This document shows, piece after piece, positions 1 through 11,500 of a stretch of DNA of 64,000 nt. A program made the position numbers and the translations under genes. The stretch is from contig CP136065.1 in assembly GCA_032622095.1 (NCBI GenBank), forward strand, positions 116,849,195 to 116,913,194, given 5' to 3'. This DNA comes from Siphonodentalium dalli. Its lineage: Eukaryota > Mollusca > Scaphopoda > Gadilida > Siphonodentaliidae. The notes beneath the pieces were generated by a model, which saw only the letters and a list, made by a program, of their open reading frames with translations, was not told the DNA's origin and searched no databases. Within the stretch, counting starts at the first letter, position 1. Every line of letters starts with the position of its first letter.

Positions 1-513
1 TGTCCAGAGATATAATTTATAGCTTCTGAGTGAGTCCTGATATATAATTTATAGCTTCTGAGTGAGTCCTGATATATAATATATAGCTTCTGAGGGAGTC
101 CTGAGATATAATTTATAGCTTCTGAGTGAGTCCTGATATATAATTTATAGCTTCTGAGTGAGTCCTGAGATATAATTTATAGCTTCTGAGCGAGTCCTGA
201 GATATAATTTATAGCTTCAGAGTGAGTCCTGATATATAATTTATAGCTTCTGAGTGAGTCCCGATATATAATTTATAGCTTCTGAGCGAGTCCTGAGATA
301 TAATTTATAGCTTCTGAGCGAGTCCTGAGTTATAATTTATAGCTTCTGATCATGTCCAGAGATATAATTTATAGCTTCTGAGTGAGTCCCGATATATAAT
401 TTATAGCTTCTGAGTGAGTCCCGGTATATAATTTATAGCTTCTGAATGAGTCCTGAGTTATAATTTATAGCTTCTGAGTGAGTCCTGAGATATAATTTAT
501 AGCTTCTGAGTGA
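1..513 (-). repeat. 32-bp AT-rich satellite, left block (inverted relative to the main block)
   Basis: About 16 head-to-tail monomers of roughly 32 bp, built from a TATAATTTATAGCTTCTGAG core followed by a variable GTGAGTCC-type segment. It is the reverse complement of the satellite that starts at 1346. Monomer variants, such as a GGGAGTCC unit at about 92-101 and a CTTCAGAGTG unit at 215-224, recur in the same mirrored order in the right block. This block is therefore an inverted duplicate of a specific stretch, not just the same satellite in the other direction. The array runs off the left edge of the window. Confidence 0.95.
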
Positions 514-546
514 GTCCCGGTGTAACAGTTTATCTTCCCCCCCCCT

Positions 547-578
547 GATCAACTTCCCCCCCGGGGGGGAAGTTGATC
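547..578. repeat. Perfect 32-bp palindrome with C7/G7 centre
   Basis: GATCAACTT followed by seven C, then seven G, then AAGTTGATC: a perfect inverted repeat with no loop, centred between 562 and 563. A near-identical version with one G fewer is at 56411-56437. It could extrude as a cruciform or mark a junction where two copies of the module meet head to head. Confidence 0.9.
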
Positions 579-621
579 TAGGTTATCTCCCCCCCCCACC
601 CTGATCATCTTCCCCCCCACG

Positions 622-833
622 TGATAGTCTCATTTTATCATTCACTATGACTATGTGACGTAGAAAAACTATCATTGGTGGCAAGGAAGCATGTCTTTTC
701 TTCGGCAGAGACATTATTGTTCAGAAAATTCTCCGAACTATAATTATTGTCTCTTTTACAGAAAAATCATGCTTCCTTGTCACCTATGATAGTTTTTCTT
801 AGTCACATAGTGATAGTGAACGATAAAATGAGA
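622..833. repeat. Long imperfect palindrome inside the poly-G module
   Basis: The left arm (622 to about 725, beginning GATAGTCTCATTTTATC) is complementary to the right arm ending at 833 (GATAAAATGAGAC), with scattered mismatches and a short centre near 727. The arms are the same unit that occurs singly at 907-1030 and 1085-1215, so the palindrome is two units joined in opposite orientation. Confidence 0.85.
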
Positions 834-1267
834 CTAACTCGCCAATAGATGATAAGGTATGGAAAATTCAGGTGGGGGGGGGGGGGGGGAGATAAACTGG
901 GTGATTTTCAATAAAAAAAAATCTGAACAATAATGTCTCTGCCGAAGAAAAGACATGCTTCTTTGCCACCAATGATAGTTTTTCTAAGTCACATAGTCAT
1001 AGTGAATGATAAAATGAGACTATCTCGCCAATAGATGTTAAGGTATGGAAAATCCAGGCGGGGGGGGGGGAAGATAAACTAGGTAAATTCCAATGAAAAT
1101 TCTCCGAACTATAATTATTGTCTCTTTTACAGAAAAATCATGCTTCCTTGTCACCTGTGATAGTTTTTCTTAGTCACATTGTGATAGTGAACGATAAAAT
1201 GAGACTATCACGCCAATAGATGTTAAGGTATGGAAAATTCAGGCGGGGGGGGGGAAGATGATCAGGG

Positions 1268-1268
<1 letters not shown>

Positions 1269-1324
<56 letters not shown>
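1269..1324. repeat. Uninterrupted G56 homopolymer
   Basis: Fifty-six consecutive G on the plus strand at the boundary between the module and the right satellite block. Such a run can form G-quadruplexes and is a common site of slippage and assembly error, so its true length is uncertain. Confidence 0.9.
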
Positions 1325-1325
<1 letters not shown>

Positions 1326-1345
1326 AGATAACCTAGGTCATAACC

Positions 1346-4300
1346 AGCTATAAATTATATCTCAGGACTCATTCAGAAGCTATAAATTATATATCGGGAC
1401 TCACTCAGAAGCTATAAATTATATATCAGGACTCACTCTGAAGCTATAAATTATATCTCAGGACTCGCTCAGAAGCTATAAATTATATCTCAGGACTCAC
1501 TCAGAAGCTATAAATTATATATCAGGACTCACTCAGAAGCTATAAATTATATCTCAGGACTCCCTCAGAAGCTATATATTATATATCAGGACTCACTCAG
1601 AAGCTATAAATTATATCTCTGGACACGATCAGAGGCTATAAATTATATCTCAGGACTCACTCAGAAGCTATAAATTATATCTCTGGACATGATCAGAACT
1701 ATAAATTATATACCGGGACTCACTCAGAAGCTATAAATTATATATCGGGACTCACTCAGAAGCTATAAATTATATCTCAGGACTCACTCAGAAGCTATAA
1801 ATTATATATCGGGACTCACTCAGAGCTATAAATTATATACCGGGACTCACTCAGAGCTATAAATTATATACCGGGACTCACTCAGAAGCTATAAATTATA
1901 TATCGGGACTCACTCAGAAGCTATAAATTATATATCGGGACTCACTCAGAAGCTATAAATTATATTTCTGGACACGATCAGAAGCTATAAATTATATACC
2001 GGGACTCACTCAGAAGCTATAAATTATATCTCTGGACACGATCAGAAGCTATAAATTATATATCGGGACTCGCTCAGAAGCTATAAATTATATCTCAGGA
2101 CTCTGAAGCTATAAATTATATCTCAGGACTCACTCAGAAGCTATAAATTATATACCGGACTCACTCAGAAGCTATAAATTATATCTTTGGACACGATCAG
2201 AAGCTATAAATTATATACCGGGACTCACTCAGAAGCTATAAATTATATATCGGGACTCACTCAGAAGCTATAAATTATATCTCAGGACTCACTCAGAAGC
2301 TATAAATTATATCTCTGGACATGCTCAGAAGCTATAAATTATATACCGGGGACTCACTCAGAAGCTATAAATTATATCTCGGGGACACACACATAAGCTA
2401 TAAATTATATACCGGGACTCACTCAGAAGCTATAAATTATATTTCTGGACACGATCAGAAGCTATAAATTATATACCGGGACTCACTCAGAACTATAAAT
2501 TATATCTCAGGACTCAGAAGCTATAAATTATATCTCAGGACACACTCAGAAGCTATAAATTATATATCGGGACTCACTCAGAAGCTATAAATTATATATC
2601 GGGACTCACTCAGAAGCTATAAATTATATATCGGGACTCACTCAGAAGCTATAAATTATATATCGGGACTCACTCAGAGCTATAAATTATATACCGGGAC
2701 TCACTCAGAAGCTATAAATTATATATCGGGACTCACTCAGAAGCTATAAATTATATATCGGGACTCACTCAGAAGCTATAAATTATATTTCTGGACACGA
2801 TCAGAAGCTATAAATTATATACCGGGACTCACTCAGAAGCTATAAATTATATCTCTGGACACGATCAGAAGCTATAAATTATATATCGGGACTCGCTCAG
2901 AAGCTATAAATTATATCTCAGGACTCTGAAGCTATAAATTATATCTCAGGACTCACTCAGAAGCTATAAATTATATACCGGACTCACTCAGAAGCTATAA
3001 ATTATATATCGGGACTCACTCAGAAGCTATAAATTATATCTCAGGACTCACTCAGAAGCTATAAATTATATCTCTGGACATGCTCAGAAGCTATAAATTA
3101 TATACCGGGACTCACTCAGAAGCTATAAATTATATCTCGGGGACACACACATAAGCTATAAATTATATACCGGGACTCACTCAGAAGCTATAAATTATAT
3201 TTCTGGACACGATCAGAAGCTATAAATTATATACCGGGACTCACTCAGAACTATAAATTATATCTCAGGACTCAGAAGCTATAAATTATATCTCAGGACA
3301 CACTCAGAAGCTATAAATTATATATCGGGACTCACTCAGAAGCTATAAATTATATATCGGGACTCACTCAGAAGCTATAAATGATATATCGGGACTCACT
3401 CATAAGCTATAAATGATATATCGGGACTCACTCAGAAGCTATAAATTATATATCGGGACTCACTCAGAAGCTATAAATTATATCTCAGGACTCAGAAGCT
3501 ATAAATTATATCTTGGGACACACTCATAAGCTATAAATTATATCTCGGGACACACTCATAAGCTATAAATTATATATCGGGACTCACTCAGAAGCTATAA
3601 ATTATATCTCAGGACGCGGAAGCTATAAATTATATCTCAGGACTCAGAAGCTATAAATTATATCTCAGGACACACTCAGAAGCTATAAATTATATATCGG
3701 GACTCACTCAGAAGCTATAAATTATATATCGGGACTCACTCAGAAGCTACATGTAAATTATATATCGGGACTCACTCATAAGCTATAAATTATATATCGG
3801 GACTCACTCAGAAGCTATAAATTATATCTCTGGTCTCAGAAGCTATAAATTATATCTCGGGACACACTCATAAGCTATAAATGATATATCGGGACTCACT
3901 CAGAAGCTATAAATGATATATCAGGACTCACTCAGAAGCTATAAATTATATCTCAGGACTCAGAAGCTATAAATTATATCTCAGGACACACTCAGAAGCT
4001 ATAAATTATATCTCAGGACACACTCAGAAGCTATAAATTATATATCGGGACTCACTCAGAAGCTATAAATTATATATCGGGACTCACTCAGAAGCTATAA
4101 ATTATATATCGGGACTCACTCAGAAGCTATAAATTATATATCGGGACTCACTCATAAGCTATAAATGATATATCGGGACTCACTCAGAAGCTATAAATTA
4201 TATATCGGGACTCACTCAGAAGCTATAAATTATATCTCAGGACTCACTCAGAAGCTATAAATTATATCTCAGGACTCATTCAGAAGCTATAAATTATATA

Positions 4301-6293
4301 CCGGGACTCACTCATAAGCTATAAATTATATATCGGGACTCACTCAGAAGCTATAAATTATATACCGGGACTCACTCAGAAGCTATAAATTATATATCGG
4401 GACTCACTCAGAAGCTATAAATTATATCTCTGGACATGATCAGAGGCTATAAATTATATCTCAGGACTCACTCAGAAGCTATAAATTATATCTCTGGACA
4501 TGATCAGAACTATAAATTATATACCGGGACTCACTCAGAAGCTATAAATTATATATCGGGACTCACTCAGAAGCTATAAATTATATCTCAGGACTCACTC
4601 AGAAGCTATAAATTATATACCGGGACTCACTCAGAGCTATAAATTATATACCGGGACTCACTCAGAAGCTATAAATTATATATCGGGACTCACTCAGAAG
4701 CTATAAATTATATATCGGGACTCACTCAGAAGCTATAAATTATATTTCTGGACACGATCAGAAGCTATAAATTATATATCGGGACTCACTCAGAAGCTAT
4801 AAATTATATATCGGGACTCACTCAGAAGCTATAAATTATATTTCTGGACACGATCAGAAGCTATAAATTATATACCGGGACTCGCTCAGAAGCTATAAAT
4901 TATATCTCAGGACTCTGAAGCTATAAATTATATCTCAGGACTCACTCAGAAGCTATAAATTATATACCGGACTCACTCAGAAGCTATAAATTATATCTTT
5001 GGACACGATCAGAAGCTATAAATTATATACCGGGACTCACTCAGAAGCTATAAATTATATATCGGGACTCACTCAGAAGCTATAAATTATATCTCAGGAC
5101 TCACTCAGAAGCTATAAATTATATCTCTGGACATGCTCAGAAGCTATAAATTATATACCGGGACTCACTCAGAAGCTATAAATTATATCTCGGGGACACA
5201 CACATAAGCTATAAATTATATACCGGGACTCACTCAGAAGCTATAAATTATATTTCTGGACACGATCAGAAGCTATAAATTATATACCGGGACTCACTCA
5301 GAACTATAAATTATATCTCTGGACACGATCAGAAGCTATAAATTATATATCAGGACTCACTCAGAAGCTATAAATTATATCTCTGGACATGATCAGAACT
5401 ATAAATTATATCTCAGGACTCAGAAGCTATAAATTATATCTCAGGACTCAGAAGCTATAAATTATATCTCAGGACTCAGAAGCTATAAATTATATCTCAG
5501 GACTCAGAAGCTATAAATTATATCTCAGGACACACTCAGAAGCTATAAATTATATATCGGGACTCACTCAGAAGCTATAAATTATATATCGGGACTCACT
5601 CAGAAGCTATAAATTATATATCGGGACTCACTCATAAGCTATAAATGATATATCGGGACTCACTCAGAAGCTATAAATTATATATCGGGACTCAGAAGCT
5701 ATAAATTATATCTTGGGACACACTCATAAGCTATAAATTATATCTCGGGACACACTCATAAGCTATAAATTATATATCGGGACTCACTCAGAAGCTATAA
5801 ATGATATATCGGGACTCACTCAGAAGCTATAAATTATATCTCAGGACTCGGAAGCTATAAATTATATCTCAGGACTCAGAAGCTATAAATTATATCTCAG
5901 GACACACTCAGAAGCTATAAATTATATATCGGGACTCACTCAGAAGCTATAAATTATATATCGGGACTCACTCAGAAGCTGTAAATTATATATCGGGACT
6001 CACTCATAAGCTATAAATGATATATCGGGACTCACTCAGAAGCTATAAATTATATCTCTGGTCTCAGAAGCTATAAATTATATCTCGGGACACACTCATA
6101 AGCTATAAATGATATATCAGGACTCACTCAGAAGCTATAAATTATATCTCAGGACTCACTCAGAAGCTATAAATTATATCTCAGGACTCGGAAGCTATAA
6201 ATTATATCTCGGGACACACTCAGAAGCTATAAATTATATATCGGGACTCACTCAAAAGCTGTAAATTATATCTCAGGTGCTATAAATTATATC
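1346..6293 (+). repeat. 32-bp AT-rich satellite, main block
   Basis: Roughly 155 monomers of GAAGCTATAAATTATATATC plus GGGACTCACTCA (32 bp), with 27-28 bp deletion variants such as CTCAGGACTCA. Variant monomers form a higher-order pattern: the rare unit CTCGGGGACACACACATAAG occurs at 2379, 3136 and 5189 with similar neighbours each time, which indicates block duplication. The last monomers degrade into single-copy DNA at about 6290. No protein or RNA gene is visible inside. Confidence 0.97.
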
Positions 6294-6548
6294 AATGGAA
6301 TGGGAGACTTTATATGATTGCATACCATAAGGGATGCCAAATTCACATCTAATAGGCAGTTTTATTTAAGAGAAAGAAAAATTGCAAGAAACGTTCAATA
6401 TTTTTCTATAAGACATACCTATGGTGAAATGGATCTGCTGAACAATTTCAGTTGGCGTTGGTTTCTGTCTGCTGTCATGTCCAACATTTTTATGTGTTCT
6501 ACCAGGTTCTACAAGCAGTTTCAAAAACTTTCATTACCCACTATTATT
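6294..6548. other. Stretch with no recognised feature
   Basis: AT-rich DNA between the satellite edge and the next dispersed repeat. A 127-codon open frame crosses it but continues into a dispersed repeat and has no recognisable motif, so I do not call a gene. Confidence 0.5.
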
Positions 6549-7280
6549 AGCTCAACTTACTTTGTAAGTTTGAGCTATTGCCATGGGTTGGCGTCCGTCG
6601 TCCGTGTGTGTGTCCGTCAATTTCCTTTGGCGCGGGCTACAGTTCGTATCTTTGGTCTGATCTTTATGAAATTTGTCATGAATGTTGACATTGACATGTA
6701 GATGGGAACGAGTCATTTTGGGGTCATTCGGCCAAAAAACATGGCCGCTGGCGGCCATCTTGGATTTCAAAATTAAATCCATTGGCGCGGGCTACAGGCC
6801 GTACTATTTGTGTGATCATCATAAAATTTGTCATGAATGTTGACATTTACATGTAGATGGGAATGAGTCATTTTAGGATCATTCGGCCAAAAAACATGGC
6901 CGCTGGTGGCCATCTTGAATTTTACTCTTTGCATCACTAAATCCTTTGACACATCCTACAGACCACATCTCTGATCTGATCATCATCAAACTTCATATGG
7001 ATCATCGAGGTGACCTTTTGATGGGAAAGAGTCATTTGGCCAAAAAACATGGCTGCCGTCAGCCATCTTGGATTTTACTCTTTGCATCACTGAATACTTT
7101 CACACACCCTACAGACCATAACCCTGATCCGATCATCACCAAACCTCATATTCATCATTGGGGTGGCCCCTAGTTGGGCACGAATCATTTTGGGGTAATT
7201 CGGCCAAAAAACATGGCCGCTGGTGGCCTTCTTGGATTTCAAAATTGAATCCATTGGCGCGGGCTACAGGCCGTATGAGA
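6549..7280 (-). mobile_element. Family A (162-bp tandem-core, pearl/Helentron-like) element, minus orientation
   Basis: Begins with the family's 3' hairpin in reverse (TTAGCTCAACTTACTTTGTA followed by AGTTTGAGCTA), then CCATGG, a GTCC-rich stretch, and three to four diverged core units. These carry GGCCATCTTGGATTT, the reverse of the AAATCCAAGATGGCC signature. The units end at about 7280. No ORF of interest. Confidence 0.8.
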
Positions 7281-7375
7281 ACTATTTACTGTTCAACCCT
7301 CGTTCGATGTCAATAGTTCAAATAACTTTCCAAAGACTGATGGTCTCATTCTTGTTAATATTTAAACCATTATTG

Positions 7376-7770
7376 TCCCCCGAAAATTTTCGGGTACTAT
7401 AGAAATGACCTCCGTCTGTTCTTGTGTCCGTCACACATTATGGGTATCTTCACTGTGTAATCAACTCCCCCCAATTTTGAAATTTTAGGATATTGTTACC
7501 AATAGCTTCCTGATGTGTAAGATGTATATGGACAACGGAAAGAATCAGTTTTCAGAGAGTTATTCTCCATACTTGACTTAGAAAAATTTGGACCGTTTTG
7601 AGTTTGGGAACCTTCATTGTATGATCAACGCCTCCCACAATTTTGTATGTACCGGTAGTGTATTGAAACTTTAGGATATTGTTACCAATATATTGCTAAT
7701 ATGCAATATGTATATGGATTTTTAACACAGTTCGTTTGTTTTGTTTCCAAAAATGCAACCTTCTAAGAAA
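7376..7770 (-). mobile_element. Family C element fragment, minus orientation
   Basis: Starts with the hairpin CCCCCGAAAATTTTCGGG and ACTATAGAAATGACC, the reverse of the family C 3' end seen at 46612-46647. Two diverged tandem units of about 180 bp follow, each with TTAGGATATTGTTACCAATA. No coding capacity. Confidence 0.65.
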
Positions 7771-8078
7771 ACCATCATTTCGGGGGATTGTGGTCGGTGA
7801 CCTTTTATTATTATTACGGCCACGTACCTGATCATATTAGTGTGAAGTCAGGGGGCTTCAATTTAACTCTTTCCACATCAGTTTTAGCGCAACTCATAGT
7901 AAGACATGTTGTACAAATTTGCATTTATGTAGAAAATTCCCTCAGGAGTTTGCAAATTGAAATTAAGACTTTATATGTTAAATTTCAGACCAGGGTCTTT
8001 TGTTTCATGGAGTGTTTGATGCGTGCTATCATATTATGCCGTTAGCTAGTTATTTTATGATATTAAATATTCATTTTA
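7771..8078. other. Stretch with no recognised feature
   Basis: An 85-codon open frame (7788-8045) runs through, but it has no recognisable domain, no splice context and AT-rich composition like its surroundings. I see nothing else here. Confidence 0.4.
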
Positions 8079-8588
8079 TGATATCACTTATTCAACAGCT
8101 ATTTTGTTGAGTTTCAATTGATTTATTGATATCTATAATTCGAATTATTGATATCACAAAGAGATTTGATTTTAAGATATCACAAATTGGATTTAGTGAT
8201 ATCAATAATGAAATTTTTTATATCGAAAATATGATATCACAAAATCTTAAGCAGTAAGTGAGATCAATAATTTGTTTGAATGTATCATAAAATTATTTAA
8301 TGATATCAGAAATGTTGAGTGAATAATAGGATGGAGTGTCCAGCTATGCCATTTTGTATTTATTGAAATCACAAAATGAATTATTGATATCACAAGTACA
8401 ATTTATGATATCACAAAATTGAATATGTGATATCATAAAATAGTAAGTATTTAGTGATATCACAAATTATATTTTACAATATCATAAACTTTATTTGTGA
8501 CATCACTTATTCAAATTTGTGATATCATAAAAATATTTAATGATATCGTAAAATATTTAGTGATATCATATATTCAATTTTATGATAT
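8079..8588. repeat. Cluster of 15 GATATC palindromes (cryptic satellite)
   Basis: Fifteen exact GATATC hexamers in about 510 bp, mostly inside TGATATCA or TGATATCACAAA. They are spaced irregularly (roughly 15-60 bp) with near misses such as GAAATC, GACATC and TATATC between them. Random DNA would give far fewer than one. The segment is A+T-rich and has no regular period, so it is not an ordinary minisatellite. Confidence 0.9.
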
Positions 8589-8651
8589 CATACATTCATT
8601 CAGTGAATAAAATTAATTATTGATGTCACTAAAGTTGAAGGGGTCACTCTC

Positions 8652-9318
8652 ACCAAAAATGAAAGTGTAGCTCAACTTGGAAAGAGGTTAAATTATTTGT
8701 GGTCTGTAGGGTGTGCCAAAGAATTTAGTGGTGCAAAGATTAAGAGCCAAGATGGCCACTGGCGGTCATGTTTTATTGCCGAATGACACCAAAATGGGCC
8801 GTTTCCCATCTACATGTCAATATCAACAGCCATGACAAATTTCATAATGATCTGACCAAAGGTACGATTTGTAGCCCATGCCAAAGGATTTAGTCATGTA
8901 AGAGTAAAATTGAAGATGGCTGCCAGCGGCCATATTTTATGGCCAAATGACCCCAAAATGACTCTTTTCCCCCCATCTACATGTCCATGTTAATATCCAT
9001 GACAAATCTCATGGTGATGTGACCAAAGGTATGACCTGTAGCCCATGCCAAAGTATTTTGTCATGCAAGAGTAAAATCCAAGATGGCTGCCAATGGCAAT
9101 GTTTTTTGGTCGAATGACCCCAAAATTACTCGTTCCCATCTATATGTCAATATTAACATCCACGACAAATTTCATGATGATCAGACAAACCCATGCCAAT
9201 GGATTGAATTTTGAAATCCAAGATGGCCACTGCCAATGTCCTTGACAGATGTCATGACACACACAAGGACGATGGATACCAACCCATGGCAACAGCTCAG
9301 ACTTAACAAAGCCTAGCT
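8652..9318 (+). mobile_element. Family A element, plus orientation
   Basis: Starts with ATGAAAGTGTAGCTCAACTT, a version of the family 5' end in which the internal palindrome is collapsed. It carries about three core units with AAGATGGC and GACAAATTTCATGATGATC, and ends with CCATGGCAACAGCTCAGACTT and a decayed 3' hairpin. Confidence 0.8.
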
Positions 9319-9970
9319 AATAATATTGATGACAAATGGACAGACAGAAGTATGCACAGACAGATGGCTGTTGACAAATGGACAGACAGAAGGATGCACA
9401 GACAGATGGCCGGATAAATTCAATCAAGTATACCCCCTATTTTTCTTTCCAAAAGCGGATAATGAGTTCAGCTGGTTAACAGAATAATACTGGAAGAGCA
9501 AATTGTATTTGATTTTAATAACACACACATAACTCAGTGCTATATGGTGGTTGTTTGTCCCAATGTGTCAGATAAGATCTCAAATATACAATCGATGACA
9601 AGTGTACAATTAACTTTAGATTTTGAATGGAGCAGGGGGGTATGTTTATTATTATGCAGGGGTTGGGGGTCTGGTGGTGGTGGGGGGCAGGTTTGAAGGA
9701 AAGAGGAAGTTTTAATGAGTCTCAGTGATTTCATTAAAGAGACGTTTGTTCAGACCACTAACTCAGCCCCTTTTTGACAGGTTGTCTCCATTTTAACAAA
9801 TCTAGATCTCAGTCACCCAAGGAACCTTCACAACAAATTAATTTAATTTTTTTTTTTAGTTAATCCTTTGAACCATGGCTCCCCACAACGATCGACTCCC
9901 TGACTCTGGGCTCCCAGTGGTATTTTAACTTATTGTAGGCAGTGTTTAGGTGTATAGTGTTGTTTATTTT
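9319..9970 (+). repeat. Mixed remnants: GACAGACAGA microsatellite, TATACCCCC-type 3' end, family B fragment
   Basis: Contains two direct copies of a GACAAATGGACAGACAGAAG motif (9330-9410), then AAGTATACCCCCTATTTTTC with GCGGATAATGAG, a 3' end like those at 21100-21150 and 22829-22873. A G-rich patch lies at 9635-9695. A family B core fragment follows at about 9755-9870 (GACAGGTTGTCTCCATTTTA, CAGTCACCCAAGGA). Looks like decayed element ends with no gene. Confidence 0.5.
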
Positions 9971-10740
9971 CAAGTGGTGTCACATGTCTGAAACTTGACA
10001 GGTATGTTCCCCATGGACCACTGATTATTTTAAGATCGGATTACGTTGAAACATAGTCACTCCCTGGTAACGGTTGCTTTGCAACTACCCAATATTGAAA
10101 GTAAATCACAATTATAGCTTTTATCATTATAATTCAGCCCTAGGAAATGGCATTTCTGATGCAGTCAATACCCTATTGTGAAATTTGAGATATATCTGGC
10201 CAGAAGAGTGAACCTAACTTGTATTTAAGTGTAGCAATTGTTGCTAAGCCAATACCCCAAAATGATCGAATGACACAATTGCCCTGTGTATTCGATTGCA
10301 TTATGCCCCAACTTAAGACATTTCTAGGCATGCAGATGGTGATGTTCAAATGGTGCCGCAGGTCTGAAACTTTCCAGGTATGTTCCCCACCACTGAGTAT
10401 TTTAAAGATTGGGATATTTTGCCACTCGATCACTCCTGGTAACGGTTTCTATGCAACTAACTGGAATTGAAAGTAATATGCAATTATAGGTTATAGCATC
10501 GTAATTCTGCACTAAGAAACTGCATTTTCTATGCAGTCAATACCCTATTGTGAAATTTGTGATAGATCTGGTCAGAAGAGTGAACCCAACTTGTATTCAA
10601 TGGTATCAATGGTTGCTAAGCATATACCTCAAGTGATCAAATGACACCACCACCTTGTGCATTCTATTTCAATATGTCCCATTTTAGACATCGCTTAGGG
10701 GCATGGTGATGGTCATGTTCAAATGGTGCCACAGTTTATT
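9971..10740 (+). repeat. Two tandem copies of a ~376-bp unit
   Basis: CTGAAACTT followed by CAGGTATGTTCCCC occurs at about 9990 and 10366. GCAGTCAATACCCTATTGTG recurs at the same spacing. The start of a third copy (TTCAAATGGTGCC) is at about 10725. Copies differ by many substitutions, so the duplication is old. Overlapping 83-86 codon frames on both strands (10173-10470) are not conserved between copies and are not called. Confidence 0.85.
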
Positions 10741-11180
10741 GCAAAATATTCAAGGCTCAAAATAAGTGCGCGGTCACGGTCAATGTCTGGCGCATTTTTG
10801 TATCTGTCGGACATTTTGTCCGACGCAAAATATGCTTATCATCTTCCATTTTCTATTAGCTGAAGTTTTTAATTTAATTCAATGAGTCATTATCCTAATT
10901 AAGTGTGAAAAGTATGCTCACAAAAGGCATCAAACCGGAGTCAATTGGCAACAAACATCGAAAAATCTGAATAACACATGCACCCATGGCACTGCTGAAG
11001 TTCCAGGGGATCATTTACATAGGTATATAAAGTGGATATACCAATGATTATAACATATATAAACATGCTACATAGGTTTATGACATCACTGAATGCTACT
11101 GGTATATGAACGTTTTCTTGCTGGCCGCTTTTGTGGCCAGTCAAATTCAAATTGTTGAAATTTTATTATTTTTTTTTTAA
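10741..11180. other. Stretch with no recognised gene
   Basis: AT-rich. The only structure noticed is a short hairpin, GTCGGACATTTTGTCCGAC, at about 10807-10825. Confidence 0.4.
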
Positions 11181-11500
11181 GCTGGTGACCTCATTTGAAT
11201 AAACCTGAACGTGAGTCACCTTGGGAACATCCACATCAAATATGAATCCATTCGGACTTAACATTCTGGAGAAAATGTTTCAAGAATTACTATGGCGGGA
11301 AAGAGTTATGGTCCTGGGAACATGCACACCATATATGAACCTATTCGGTCTTATGGTTCTGGAGAACAGTTATTTTAAGAATTATTATGGAAGGAAAGAG
11401 TTATGGCCATGGCTTCATGACTATTTGACTTGGTGACAAATCTGAATGTGTGTCACCTATAGGGAACATCCACACCAAATATGAACATTCGGTCTGCTTA
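11181..11500 (+). mobile_element. Family B (tandem-core) fragment
   Basis: Two to three diverged core units with GACCTCATTTGAA, GAACATCCACA, AAATATGAA, ATTCGG, CTGGAGAA and GAAAGAGTTATGG, the signature phrases of family B seen complete at 49150-49668. The 71-codon frame at 11221 is a by-product of the repeat. Confidence 0.75.

Larger units (their letters stand above)
514..1345. mobile_element. Palindromic poly-G/poly-C module with repeated GATAAACT-bounded units
   Basis: Spacer between the two satellite blocks. It contains about four copies, in both orientations, of a roughly 160-180 bp unit. The unit carries the blocks GAACAATAATGTCTCTGCC, GACATGCTTCCTTGCCACC, GATAGTTTTTCTAAGTCACA and GATAAAATGAGACTATC, and is bounded by GATAAACT next to runs of G or C. 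Related units sit at 51061-51345 and 55814-56463. The first 70 bp (ending GGTTATC) reappear in reverse complement at 56400-56465, including the GTTACACCGG edge. No coding capacity is seen. I cannot assign it to a named transposon class; a fold-back element is the best guess. Confidence 0.6.

Noticed and set aside
1346-6293. Regular 32-bp spacing resembling a CRISPR array
   Set aside because: There are no unique spacers; the whole 32 bp repeats. The DNA is clearly eukaryotic.
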